A stretch of DNA of 64,000 nucleotides from Chloroflexi bacterium HGW-Chloroflexi-10 (lineage in GTDB: Bacteria > Chloroflexota > Anaerolineae > Anaerolineales > Anaerolineaceae), in assembly GCA_002840755.1 (NCBI GenBank), contig PHBZ01000027.1, positions 1-64,000 of the forward strand, read 5' to 3'. This document shows positions 26,242-35,227 of this stretch, piece by piece (the stretch's first letter is position 1; each line of letters opens with the position of its first letter). The position numbers and the translations under genes are program-made. A model generated the notes under the pieces. The model was given only the letters and a program-made list of their open reading frames with translations. It ran no database searches and was not told where the DNA came from.

Positions 26242-26493
26242 TGGTGTCTCCATAATATTTATTGAATAAATTGTAATCGAAAATTGCGGGAAAATCCCGC
26301 AGGAACACAAGCCTTTCTTCCTTTAAGATGGATGCGCCAATGAATGTGTGCATCCTGTCCAGACATAACCTCATATCCAGTTTATTCAAATAGTGAAGAC
26401 ATATAGAGAGGTAAAATAAAAAACGACAAGATAGCCACCCTGGAGAAAGGGTAAAAACATCCAATGTCCCGAATATCGGGTATTGAAGGGTAC

Positions 26494-26557
26494 GGGCGAA
26501 GCATTTGCAAAAGACCTTCCGGTTTCCAACATACACCCACCTGCAAATGCTTCGCCC
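26494..26557. repeat. Long hairpin-forming inverted repeat
   Basis: GGGCGAAGCATTTGCA (26494-26509) and TGCAAATGCTTCGCCC (26542-26557) are exact reverse complements, with a 32-bp loop. I recall related GGGCGAAGCAT-type repeats as frequent in Chloroflexota genomes, so this may be one copy of a dispersed palindromic family. Confidence 0.8.
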
Positions 26558-27157
26558 CACCACCCCCCGGAGCGACTCCCGGAATAGCGAAGCTCCCGTT
26601 CGTTCGCCCGCCCCGTATTGGTAATCGCGGTCTATCCCACGCTGACCAAACACCTGAAAGAACCCAACCATTCGCTCAAAAACTATCCATTTGGGCAGGT
26701 TGCAAAACACAAAAAACCTTGTTATACTGACAACTAAAGTAGAACATAATTTCTAACAATATACATGAATACTGCCTGTACACTCGCGGCAACCTTAATC
26801 CAACCCTGTCCCCTTTTCACAATCCGGCAAAGCATCACCAGGCCCATCCGGATAAACATGGAACCTTAAAAACAGCATAGGCATCTACCTGCCCCTACCA
26901 TCCCATTGCCTGATTCCCGTTTTGATCTGCTAATCTTTTTCCGGACGGGTCACTCATCACTCATCACTGTTCTTCCCCATTCGTTCCTTATTCGTTCCAA
27001 AACGAATACCGGCAATAAAACAGCATATCTGGAACTCCGCCGAAGTCACCCCCATCCATGCCGGTAATTTACCGGAAAATCATTCGTTCCGATTGGAATT
27101 TTTTTTACTACGAAAACGCAAAGCGTTCCGGCGCAAAGCGCTCCGAGCGCAGCGACA

Positions 27158-27223
27158 TTGTCCTGAACGTCTTTTTGTGAAGGAAGGAGTCGTAGAGACG
27201 TTGTCCTGAACGTCTTTTTGTGA
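27158..27223. repeat. Pair of 23-bp direct repeats
   Basis: The same 23 bases, starting TTGTCCTGAACGTC and ending TTTTTGTGA, occur at 27158-27180 and 27201-27223. The 43-bp period and only two copies argue against CRISPR. Nearby AAGCGCTCCG also recurs (27136-27145 and 27270-27279). This is probably part of a dispersed noncoding repeat. Confidence 0.75.
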
Positions 27224-27382
27224 GGGCGTAGTCCCGATGCAAAGCGAGGGTAAGGAGACGAATACTGTGAAGCGCTCCGCTGGATTATTCTTGTCCATAC
27301 TGCTCATTTAACAATCTCCAAAAAATCCGTATACTGGTGGTACAGACCCATTCACCCGGTATGGTCTCAAAGGAGTTTCCCA

Positions 27383-29524
27383 ATGAACTCAATTCGGACT
27401 CAATTCAACCCAACCACCCACGGATTTTTATTTAAGAATCATTTTTCCTTAGACTTTCCCATCAAATTCGACCTGCCGCTGGGCGGGTCGATTGATGCTA
27501 ACGCAGTGTTGGATGGTCTTTCCGCGGGAATGTGCTTCACGGCCTTGGACTATTATCACGCCGTCATCAACCGCCCGGGCCAGACGGACCCCGACCAAGT
27601 AGATGCCAAACTGCGCGTCTACCTCTGCGAGCGTCACCTGGATGCGATCAACATCCACAATATTCTGAAAATGCTGGACTGGATGCTGCTGGAAAAAGCA
27701 GCCGTCGCAGCGCGCATCTCCCGCTACGAAATCCCTAAACTGCGGCGCGCATTGGATAAAGGTCGGCCGGTACCGTTGATTCTCGTCCGCGCCAACCGTT
27801 CAGGCAATACCACGCCTAATCATTGTGTGATCGCCAGCGGGTACGATTGGGACAACCATGCGCAAGAATGTTTAATCCAAATCTACGACCCCAATCATCC
27901 GGGCATTCAGACCTCCATCCGGGTTATTCTGCGCGGCTCGGAATCCGGCTTCAGCCTCACCCATTCCATAGACGGCGCACTGGCGGCTTTATTTTCCATC
28001 CCCTATCGAACCCAGGGAATGCTCCCTCGTCTTTTGAGACCCTTTCCACCGCTGCCTTTCGCACCGGAAGTGGAAGGTGTTGTATCCTTCAAACTGCATT
28101 GGCCGGTGGACAGCCGCCGCGTAAACCAGTTCTTTAAAGAAAATCCGGAAACTTACAAACCCTTTGGGCTGCCCGGGCATGAGGGGCTGGATCTGTTTGC
28201 CGTCTCCGGAGCCAACATTTACGCCGCTGCCGATGGGGACGTCTACCAGGCCAACTTTCCCAATACCCACCCGTACGGACGCCAGATTCGCATCAAGCAT
28301 ACGTTGGGCGGCAAAGTGGTGCATAGTATTTACGGACACCTCTCCAAAATCATGGTTAGCCAGGGTCAGCATGTTACCGCCGGAACATTAATTGGCCTGG
28401 CCGATAACACCGGTAATTCCTTCGGCTCCCATCTGCATCTCACTCTGAAGATTGAAGGGGAAAAAACCCTTGGATACCCGGCTGGTATTGTCGATCCCTG
28501 GCCCTATTTAAAGGAAGAGACCCCGGTAAAACCCGAGCCGGTTGGGTCGCTGCCAGCATTGAGTGAGGTAAAAGTGTTTACCATCCAGGACCTCAACCTG
28601 CGTTCTGGCCCTTCCACCAACTCCCAGATTCTGGCTGCATTACCCGCTGGGGAATCCTTGCAGGTCTTCGGTGAAACAGAGGATGTCCGAGAAAAAATCG
28701 GGGTTGAAGGCGAATGGCTGCACGTGCAAACAGCCGGAAATCAGGTAGGGCACGTGGCTGCCTGGTTTGTACAAGACAGTGAACAAGTCTTCCCACCCAG
28801 TGACCTGGTCCTCTACCCTTTTGATCTGGTCAACCTGCGTTCCGGAGCCGGTACCGCTTTCCAACTACTGGCTGAGCTTACCATGGACGAACCACTCACC
28901 GTCTTAGGCGTTGCGGACCTGGCCCTATCCAAACTGGGACGCCAGAATGAATGGCTCCAGGTGCAAACCCGGCAGGGGCTGCGCGGTTTTGTGGCCGCCT
29001 GGCTGGTACACAAAACTGGTCAGCGAGCCCCCGCCAGCGGATTAGTTGTCTACCCGTTTGAAATGGTCAATGTGCGTGCCCGGCCGGCTGTGGATGCCAA
29101 TATCCTCACGGTAGCCACCAGCAGCGCCGCCCTCACGGTTCTGGGCGAAAGAAACCAGACAGAAATGCGCCTCGGGCAAATGGATGCCTGGCTGAATGTA
29201 CACACCCCGGATAACTTTACCGGGTATGTGGCCGCCTGGTTGGTAAGCACCGCCGCGCCAGCGCCGCCCTCACCATCTCCCACTCCTCTCGAACCCGGCC
29301 CACTAAAAGCAACCGCCACCGCGGATGTGAATATGCGCGCGCAGCCCGGTAGCAACTCTCCGCGCGTTAGTGGCCTGTTCAATAACGAGACCATGCTTAT
29401 CCTGGAGCCAGATCTCGCGGCGGCCTCCACAAAAATTGGCAAGCCAGATCAGTGGATTTATGGAGAGAATCCCAATGGCAAACGTGGCTGGGTAGCCGCG
29501 CAATTCCTGCGCAAAGCATCCTAG
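27383..29524 (+). CDS. Papain-like / M23 peptidase / SH3-repeat protein
   Basis: This 713-residue protein has three parts. Residues 1-200 look like a papain-fold domain with Cys51 (LSAGMCFTALD), His147 (PNHCVIASGYDW) and an Asp in YDPNHPG. Residues about 225-375 are an M23 metallopeptidase with the zinc motifs GHEGLDLF and SHLHLTLK. Residues 390-713 carry four bacterial SH3-like repeats (DLNLRSGPS, LVNLRSGAG, MVNVRARPA, DVNMRAQPG). M23 enzymes cut peptidoglycan cross-links and SH3 repeats bind cell wall, yet no signal peptide is visible. It would need a dedicated exit route or act during lysis. ATG 27383 follows AAAGGAG. A terminator lies just downstream. Confidence 0.82.
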   Translation: MNSIRTQFNPTTHGFLFKNHFSLDFPIKFDLPLGGSIDANAVLDGLSAGMCFTALDYYHAVINRPGQTDPDQVDAKLRVYLCERHLDAINIHNILKMLDWMLLEKAAVAARISRYEIPKLRRALDKGRPVPLILVRANRSGNTTPNHCVIASGYDWDNHAQECLIQIYDPNHPGIQTSIRVILRGSESGFSLTHSIDGALAALFSIPYRTQGMLPRLLRPFPPLPFAPEVEGVVSFKLHWPVDSRRVNQFFKENPETYKPFGLPGHEGLDLFAVSGANIYAAADGDVYQANFPNTHPYGRQIRIKHTLGGKVVHSIYGHLSKIMVSQGQHVTAGTLIGLADNTGNSFGSHLHLTLKIEGEKTLGYPAGIVDPWPYLKEETPVKPEPVGSLPALSEVKVFTIQDLNLRSGPSTNSQILAALPAGESLQVFGETEDVREKIGVEGEWLHVQTAGNQVGHVAAWFVQDSEQVFPPSDLVLYPFDLVNLRSGAGTAFQLLAELTMDEPLTVLGVADLALSKLGRQNEWLQVQTRQGLRGFVAAWLVHKTGQRAPASGLVVYPFEMVNVRARPAVDANILTVATSSAALTVLGERNQTEMRLGQMDAWLNVHTPDNFTGYVAAWLVSTAAPAPPSPSPTPLEPGPLKATATADVNMRAQPGSNSPRVSGLFNNETMLILEPDLAAASTKIGKPDQWIYGENPNGKRGWVAAQFLRKAS

Positions 29525-29565
29525 TTTGAAGAGTACCTGGAATACACCTCCACTCAACCGCAGAC

Positions 29566-29628
29566 AAGGGTGGGGCTGTTTTGGATATCACCACCTTTCA
29601 TTCTTAAACAGCCTCACCCTTTCTCTTT
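29566..29628 (+). terminator. Rho-independent terminator after the M23 gene
   Basis: AAGGGTGGGGCTGTTT (from 29567) pairs with AAACAGCCTCACCCTT (to about 29622), with one G-U pair, followed by a pyrimidine-rich TTCTCTTTCT. It separates the M23 gene from the lipase operon. Confidence 0.7.
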
Positions 29629-29803
29629 CTCCCATTGCAAAGATTTGTAAACCATTTTTGTTAGTGTTATATTTATAAAATCAGTCAACAATTCCGTATT
29701 TACTCTTCGAAACACACAGGATGCGTATGGCGCATCGATTGCGGCCAAGTAACCCAACCCATCTTGCAATCCATAATGGGGTAGTTTTGAAAGGAGCCGG
29801 ACT

Positions 29804-31114
29804 TTGAACACCAATGAACTGTTACAACGCTGGTCTACCATGTCATTAACCGATATCGAGGACCAGATTATTCGTGGAGAAGATCAGGAAACCGTAGCGC
29901 AGTTGATCGGTGCGGATACTATCGCAGAAATCCGGGGAATCTCCTTCGCTGCTCCGCCCAGTGCAGAACGCGAAAATGTGATTCTCCTGCCCGGTATTAT
30001 GGGTTCTCTGCTATCCAGTATCCGCGGTGTCACCAGCCTGTTATGGATCAATCCGCTACTCTTTTTGCAGGGCAATGGACGTTACCTGCGTTTAAACGCG
30101 GATGGCGATGACGATGAAACCCCCGAGGTGGATTGTGTGCCAATTGGTCTGGAGAAAATGACATACTTAAAGATCAGCCTGCAATTCAATCGACAGACCC
30201 ATCTGCACGAATTTCCCTACGACTGGCGCCGGCCAATCGAATACAACGCCGATATTCTAAAAACCAGTATTGAGCGCTGGAGTAATGGCCATCCCGAACG
30301 CCAGTTTACCCTGGTTGCCCACAGCATGGGCGGCCTGGTTTCACGCACCTATATGGCTCGCCACCCACAGCATGCTGCCCGGCACGTCAAACGCCTGATC
30401 ATGCACGGAACACCCAATTTCGGCGCAACCAACGCCATCGAAAATCTGGTAAACGGCAATTCGATGATGGCAACTGTTGATAAATTGAACTCGAACAATG
30501 AAATGCGCAAACTGGTTTATTGTCTGCCGAGTGTCTACCAGCTCCTGCCTACACCACCCGAATATTTTCCTCCGGGGATAGAATACCCGGTCGATTTCGA
30601 CCTGTATGATGCCCGAAGCTGGCGCATGCAGGATATCCAACAAAAATACCTGGACGGTGCGCGCAGCCTGCACCAAACGCTCGCTCAATCGGACCCGCAA
30701 ATTCCCATGCATGTGATTGCTGGCGGTAATATAGCCACTATGATCGCCGCCCGGCTAGCATTCAACCAGGACGTTCCGGAGTTGCAAATGACAACTATAG
30801 ACAAAGGCACAAATTCTGGTGATGGTACAGTACCACTATGGTCGGCCGAGCTGCCCGGCGCAAAGGTGCATTATATTCAGGAAGTACACCGCGCTCTTTC
30901 CGGCAATAACAGGGTCATTCGTGCTTCGATGGACCTGATTCACAGCGGCACCTGCAGCCTGCCGGAAACACTGCCGCCACCTAAATTAATCTCCTTTGAC
31001 GCGGAAGCAGAAGCACCACTGCCACCAACTATTCAGGCGGAGGTCCTACAGCACAAAATCGAAACCGGCACCGCCAGTGAAACCGATTTAAATAGTCTGT
31101 ATTTCGCATTTTAA
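29804..31114 (+). CDS. Lecithin:cholesterol acyltransferase / PGAP1-like lipase
   Basis: The 436-residue protein is an alpha/beta hydrolase. It has VILLPGIMGSLLSSI as the oxyanion-hole strand and the nucleophile elbow VAHSMGGLVSRTYMARHP, followed by RLIMHGTPNFGA. The LPGIMGS and HGTPNFG segments match LCAT/PGAP1-type lipases and acyltransferases. The acid and histidine probably lie in the NSGDGTVPLWSA region and near QEVHRALSGN. The start is TTG 29804 with GGAG upstream; no in-frame ATG exists before residue 20. No signal peptide is visible, so it could act on the inner face of the membrane. It heads the group containing the small membrane protein and CHAT genes. Confidence 0.85.
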   Translation: MNTNELLQRWSTMSLTDIEDQIIRGEDQETVAQLIGADTIAEIRGISFAAPPSAERENVILLPGIMGSLLSSIRGVTSLLWINPLLFLQGNGRYLRLNADGDDDETPEVDCVPIGLEKMTYLKISLQFNRQTHLHEFPYDWRRPIEYNADILKTSIERWSNGHPERQFTLVAHSMGGLVSRTYMARHPQHAARHVKRLIMHGTPNFGATNAIENLVNGNSMMATVDKLNSNNEMRKLVYCLPSVYQLLPTPPEYFPPGIEYPVDFDLYDARSWRMQDIQQKYLDGARSLHQTLAQSDPQIPMHVIAGGNIATMIAARLAFNQDVPELQMTTIDKGTNSGDGTVPLWSAELPGAKVHYIQEVHRALSGNNRVIRASMDLIHSGTCSLPETLPPPKLISFDAEAEAPLPPTIQAEVLQHKIETGTASETDLNSLYFAF

Positions 31115-31218
31115 TCATTCATATGCAAGTGCGGTTGGATTACTCCAGCGCCGTCCAACTCCACCAACTGCTTTGTTTTATCGAGTAACCAGATCAGGAT
31201 ATTGAAAGGATAAAACCA

Positions 31219-31557
31219 ATGGGAATGAGTTTTTTGTACGGTGTAATTGGTGGTGCTTTAGGGGAATTGTTGAAATGGTATGCGCTGCGCGAATCTCCCA
31301 ACCTACCGCAATATCTGCGCAGTGTGTTTTATTGGGTAGTGACCGTCTTGATGATTCTGGCTGGCGGTGGATTGGTGCTCATCCAGGGCGTCCAACCAGA
31401 CAATCCCTGGCTGGCAATCAACGTGGGCATTACCGCCCCGCTGATCCTGAAAGGTTTTGCCTCAGTCATTCCGATAAAACCGGCCTCAGGCCCCGTCTCA
31501 TTCGCACCCGGTTCAAAACCCAAACCAACTCTGATCAATTTCATCGCTGGCCGTTAA
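31219..31557 (+). CDS. Small membrane protein of unknown function
   Basis: This 112-residue protein has three likely helices: YGVIGGALGELLKWYAL near the start, VFYWVVTVLMILAGGGLVLI in the middle and a weaker one around AINVGITAPLILKGFASVI. The tail is polar and Pro-rich. AAAGGA precedes the ATG. It sits 104 bp after the lipase and 24 bp before the CHAT gene, so it is probably part of the same system. I do not recognise a family. Confidence 0.7.
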   Translation: MGMSFLYGVIGGALGELLKWYALRESPNLPQYLRSVFYWVVTVLMILAGGGLVLIQGVQPDNPWLAINVGITAPLILKGFASVIPIKPASGPVSFAPGSKPKPTLINFIAGR

Positions 31558-31581
31558 ATACAGGATGAAAAGTTAACACTC

Positions 31582-34500
31582 ATGCCCGGATTTTCACCCG
31601 ATCCGCTAACGATTGAGGTCATTTCACAAGGCCCGAACCAACCCTGTCGTATCCGTCTTTTGCTGCCGGACGGCAGCGGTGACAGCGGAGCACTCAATCC
31701 GGCTGCCTTCTTCCATACATTATCCTCGGAACAAAACCCGGGTGATTCCAACCCGCCGATCACTTATGGCGAGATTCTCTATCAGGCGCTATTCCCCGGC
31801 AACCTCTCCAATCAATTCAGTGCTGCTCTGAAAGCATCTAATGAACGCGGCATACGCCTTACCCTCCAAATCGACTCGGCCCTGCCTGCACTGCATCGGG
31901 TTAACTGGGAGCGTATGTTCTATCCGCAAGGCTCGCAATGGCTGCCAATGGCAACGTCACCTTACGTGGTCTTTTCACGTCACCTGCAAAGCGGAAAACC
32001 CTGGGGTTTACCCATCACAACTGGGCGTTTGAAAATTTTGATAGTTATTTCCAGTCCATTCGCACCGGGAACAAACCTGTATGTAGATGTAGCCGCCGAA
32101 CAACAAAGTATGCTGGATATTTTCAGCCAATTTCCAATGGAGGCCGAGGTAGAGGTTCTGGCCGGCGTGGTCAGTGCGCAGCAGATTGCTGACCGGCTGA
32201 TACAGGGATCCGGATTTGATATCTTGCATTATATCGGACATGGCGAATGGCGCGAGGCTGAGCAAACCGGATTTTTAATCCTTTCCAAACAATATGAAGA
32301 CGGCAGCATCGGGCCGGATGGCGTACCAGCGGCACAATTCACTCAATTATTGGGTGCCGGAGCACGCCTTCCGCAGTTAATTTTTCTGGGAGCTTGTGAA
32401 AGCGGTCAGCAATCTTCCCTGGACGCCTTTACCGGAGTCGGGCCACAATTGGTTCAAGCCGGCTGCCCGGCGGTGGTCTGCATGCAGGAAAAGGTCGAAA
32501 ATGCCGTTGCCAGGCAATTTTCCCAGTCATTCTACGCCCACCTACTCGAATCCGGTTGCGTGGATCAGGCCGTAAACCGCGCTCGTACCGGTTTGTTACA
32601 GCATAACTATTTGCAATGGGCAACACCAGTTTTGTATATGCATCTTGCAGATGGCATCATCTTCAATCCGCAAACGCGCTTTAAACCTGCCATTCGTCAG
32701 CCCTATAAATTCCTTGCGCCATATCAGAAGGAAGACAACGATCTTTTTAAAGGCCGTCAAGAAAAAATCAACGAAGTTGTTCAGAGTATCCGGGATTCTA
32801 CCGTGACCGTCGTCTATGGCGAAGCCGGAATCGGTGTCACCTCACTTTTACAGGCCGGTGTGCGACCGCTCCTGGAATCTGCTGGCAGCCTGGTGTTGCG
32901 TATCGCAGACTATTCCGACCTGGCAGGAGAAGTACGCAAAGAACTCAATGTGGATGGACACCCGCTCGTGCTGCGCATCCGTGGCGATGCACCCCTGGTG
33001 GATGTGCTACGCGCAGTCAGCAGCGCCCGCTTTGAAAACCTGGTGCTGGTATTGGATCAATTTGAGCAGGTCTTATCTACGCCGGAAGCAGAACAACTCA
33101 AAATCCTGGATACCCTGGTAGCCAGCCTGCGGGGCAATGACTCACGGCTTAAACTTGTCCTGTTACTCCACAAGGATGCGCTTGGTGGTCTGGCTCACTT
33201 CCAACCGCTTTTTACTAATCGCGCACACCCCTGGATCGAAGTTTTTCCCCTGAAAATGGAAGAAGCAGTGGCAGCGATTGTGGATCCGCTGGACATTCTG
33301 GGTTGGCCTGTCACGCTGAACCCAATTATGGTACGCAATCAGATCGTCCCGGACCTGGGAGAATTATACCCGTATACGGAAGACATACCCGAAAATATTT
33401 GCATCGATCCCGGCCAATTGCAAATCACTTGTACCTGGTTGTACCAAAAAGCCCGAGACAGGCGTCCACCGCTCATTGATGAAGTACTTTACTTGAAAGA
33501 AGCCGGTGGGGCTGATGGCATCTTGGTGCGTTATATGGAAGAGGAGCTCAAGACGCGTTTCGCGGGGCAATCAGAGCTTGCCCGTCACGTGCTGGTTGCT
33601 CTGGCGGCCCCGGAGTTAGAGCATTGGGTGCTGCCCGAGCAGCTCACCCTCCCTCAAGAATTTTCCGGCGCAGAAACGGCTGCCGTCATTCCGGCCTTAT
33701 TGGACCGTCTGGTAAAGGCCGAGCTGTTGATCCGCCGCCTAAAAAATGGACAATACGTGTATGCATTTGCCAATCAAATGATCGCCGCTGAAGCAGTTCG
33801 CCTCGGCGGAGAGCAGATCGAAAAGGTATATAACGCGGCTGATGAAGTGGAACGCATTTGGAGGTTATGGTTGGCCGCTCAGGCCAAAGTACCGCCTGGC
33901 ACCCCCACAGACCAGGTGCTGGCTACCCCTGCGCAGTTGCACCTTCTGACAGAACATGGCCGCCATCTGGACCCTAAAGCCGTTAAACTACTGCTGCTTT
34001 TGCGTTCGGCCGTCCTGCGTAACACGTCCACCCTGCCCTGGCTGGAGCGCCTGGGTGAAAAAGAAAAAGAGTCCGGTTTGATCCACGCCTTGGAAGGATT
34101 ACCATTGGAAAACAAGAAAACTTCAAGCGGCGGTTCCTCAGAGGAGTTGGCAGGGCGAATACTCGGGTTACGTTCTCCCGCAATGCCACCCAGGTCAATC
34201 CCAAACCGGAAATATGGTGATGTATCCTGGTCTGCCGTGCGAAATGCCGATGCCCTCGACAGGCAAAGCGCGGCACTCGCATTAACCGTCCTGGACACCC
34301 AGGCTGAATCAGGCAGCGCCTACCACCGCCTGGAAGAAGCTCTGAAAGATATGGAATTTCGCCTGCAGCGGTTCTTCCGAAGGGCCGAGTTGTTCGGCAT
34401 ACTGGAAGATGCCGGCCAGAGCAATCCTCAGCCACAAGACACTTTGCAGCGCATGGGCATTTATCTTTGGCGAACCAGGAAGCGCGCGCTTACCAATCGT

Positions 34501-35211
34501 CACACGCTCATCTGGGCTTCGCTGGGAGGCGCTTTGGGTGCCGGGCTAGGATTGGGGTTGGAACGATTACTCATCGGTATGTTGGCTCAATCACATACCG
34601 GGGTGATCTTTTTTGCCCTGTTTTCTTATTGGGGTTTTCTATTGGGCGGGCTGACCGCCCTGGGAACTGCATTCTCCGGAGTGCTGCTATTGGAAGATAG
34701 TCAAGCTAACCAGCCGCATCCGCGCCGTGCATTTCTGCAGATCCTCCTAGGTGCTGCTGGCTTTGGGCTGGCCAATCTTTTGGTTGCCTTCCTGAACGGT
34801 ATTTCTCTGGCACGTGCGCCGCTGGTGATCCCGCTCGGGTTTGTCGCCGGTATAGGAATCAGTGCCATGTATGCGGCTGCTCATCAAAAACTATCCAAAT
34901 GGCTCATTCCTGCTGCCATAGCTGGCCTGCTTTTTATTCTGGTTCAGTTTGTGTTTCTGATGTTTCCGAACCTTGGCAGCGGGTTGGCAATTGCACTATC
35001 GAGTGCCTACTTCCAGGTGGAGTTCGAATATTTTTCATCTACAGCCTGGCAAAAATGGATTACCTCCTTTGTTGATTGGACCAGCGTGTTATCCCTGATA
35101 GAGTCGGGATTTGCCGGATTGGCATTGATCTTCGGCGGACGGCTGGGTCTGCGCCTGGCAGGCATTTGGTACGAACGCTGGCGACATTTTGTTGAACGCA
35201 GCGATGGATAG
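31582..35211 (+). CDS. CHAT protease - nSTAND-like - multi-helix membrane protein
   Basis: This 1209-residue fusion has an N-terminal CHAT caspase-like peptidase (about 30-360) with the His/Cys pair in HYIGHG (His220) and LGACESG (Cys272). An nSTAND-type ATPase-like region follows (about 385-760). Its P-loop reads GEAGIGVTS at 413-421, where the Walker A lysine is replaced by Val419; the Walker B region LVLVLDQFEQVL is intact. The C-terminal third (about 965-1190) has six or so membrane helices. The layout resembles signal-transducing ATPases with a protease effector, here tethered in the membrane. Loss of the lysine suggests weak or no ATP hydrolysis. The Shine-Dalgarno is weak; the C-terminus ends 16 bp before the next start. 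Confidence 0.88.
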   Translation: MPGFSPDPLTIEVISQGPNQPCRIRLLLPDGSGDSGALNPAAFFHTLSSEQNPGDSNPPITYGEILYQALFPGNLSNQFSAALKASNERGIRLTLQIDSALPALHRVNWERMFYPQGSQWLPMATSPYVVFSRHLQSGKPWGLPITTGRLKILIVISSPFAPGTNLYVDVAAEQQSMLDIFSQFPMEAEVEVLAGVVSAQQIADRLIQGSGFDILHYIGHGEWREAEQTGFLILSKQYEDGSIGPDGVPAAQFTQLLGAGARLPQLIFLGACESGQQSSLDAFTGVGPQLVQAGCPAVVCMQEKVENAVARQFSQSFYAHLLESGCVDQAVNRARTGLLQHNYLQWATPVLYMHLADGIIFNPQTRFKPAIRQPYKFLAPYQKEDNDLFKGRQEKINEVVQSIRDSTVTVVYGEAGIGVTSLLQAGVRPLLESAGSLVLRIADYSDLAGEVRKELNVDGHPLVLRIRGDAPLVDVLRAVSSARFENLVLVLDQFEQVLSTPEAEQLKILDTLVASLRGNDSRLKLVLLLHKDALGGLAHFQPLFTNRAHPWIEVFPLKMEEAVAAIVDPLDILGWPVTLNPIMVRNQIVPDLGELYPYTEDIPENICIDPGQLQITCTWLYQKARDRRPPLIDEVLYLKEAGGADGILVRYMEEELKTRFAGQSELARHVLVALAAPELEHWVLPEQLTLPQEFSGAETAAVIPALLDRLVKAELLIRRLKNGQYVYAFANQMIAAEAVRLGGEQIEKVYNAADEVERIWRLWLAAQAKVPPGTPTDQVLATPAQLHLLTEHGRHLDPKAVKLLLLLRSAVLRNTSTLPWLERLGEKEKESGLIHALEGLPLENKKTSSGGSSEELAGRILGLRSPAMPPRSIPNRKYGDVSWSAVRNADALDRQSAALALTVLDTQAESGSAYHRLEEALKDMEFRLQRFFRRAELFGILEDAGQSNPQPQDTLQRMGIYLWRTRKRALTNRHTLIWASLGGALGAGLGLGLERLLIGMLAQSHTGVIFFALFSYWGFLLGGLTALGTAFSGVLLLEDSQANQPHPRRAFLQILLGAAGFGLANLLVAFLNGISLARAPLVIPLGFVAGIGISAMYAAAHQKLSKWLIPAAIAGLLFILVQFVFLMFPNLGSGLAIALSSAYFQVEFEYFSSTAWQKWITSFVDWTSVLSLIESGFAGLALIFGGRLGLRLAGIWYERWRHFVERSDG

Positions 35212-35227
35212 AACGGAGAACAAAAAA

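Larger units (their letters stand above)
26242..27382. other. Noncoding stretch with repeats between the MutS-like and M23 genes
   Basis: About 1.1 kb without a convincing gene; the open frames present are short and have no recognisable sequence. It contains a 16-bp inverted repeat (26494-26557), short tandem ACTCATC units near 26951-26966, and a pair of 23-bp direct repeats (27158-27223). Base composition shifts over short distances, suggesting accumulated repeat elements or gene remnants. Confidence 0.6.

Noticed and set aside
27158..27223. Possible CRISPR array from the 23-bp direct repeats
   Set aside because: Only two copies, a 20-bp spacer, and no cas genes nearby.
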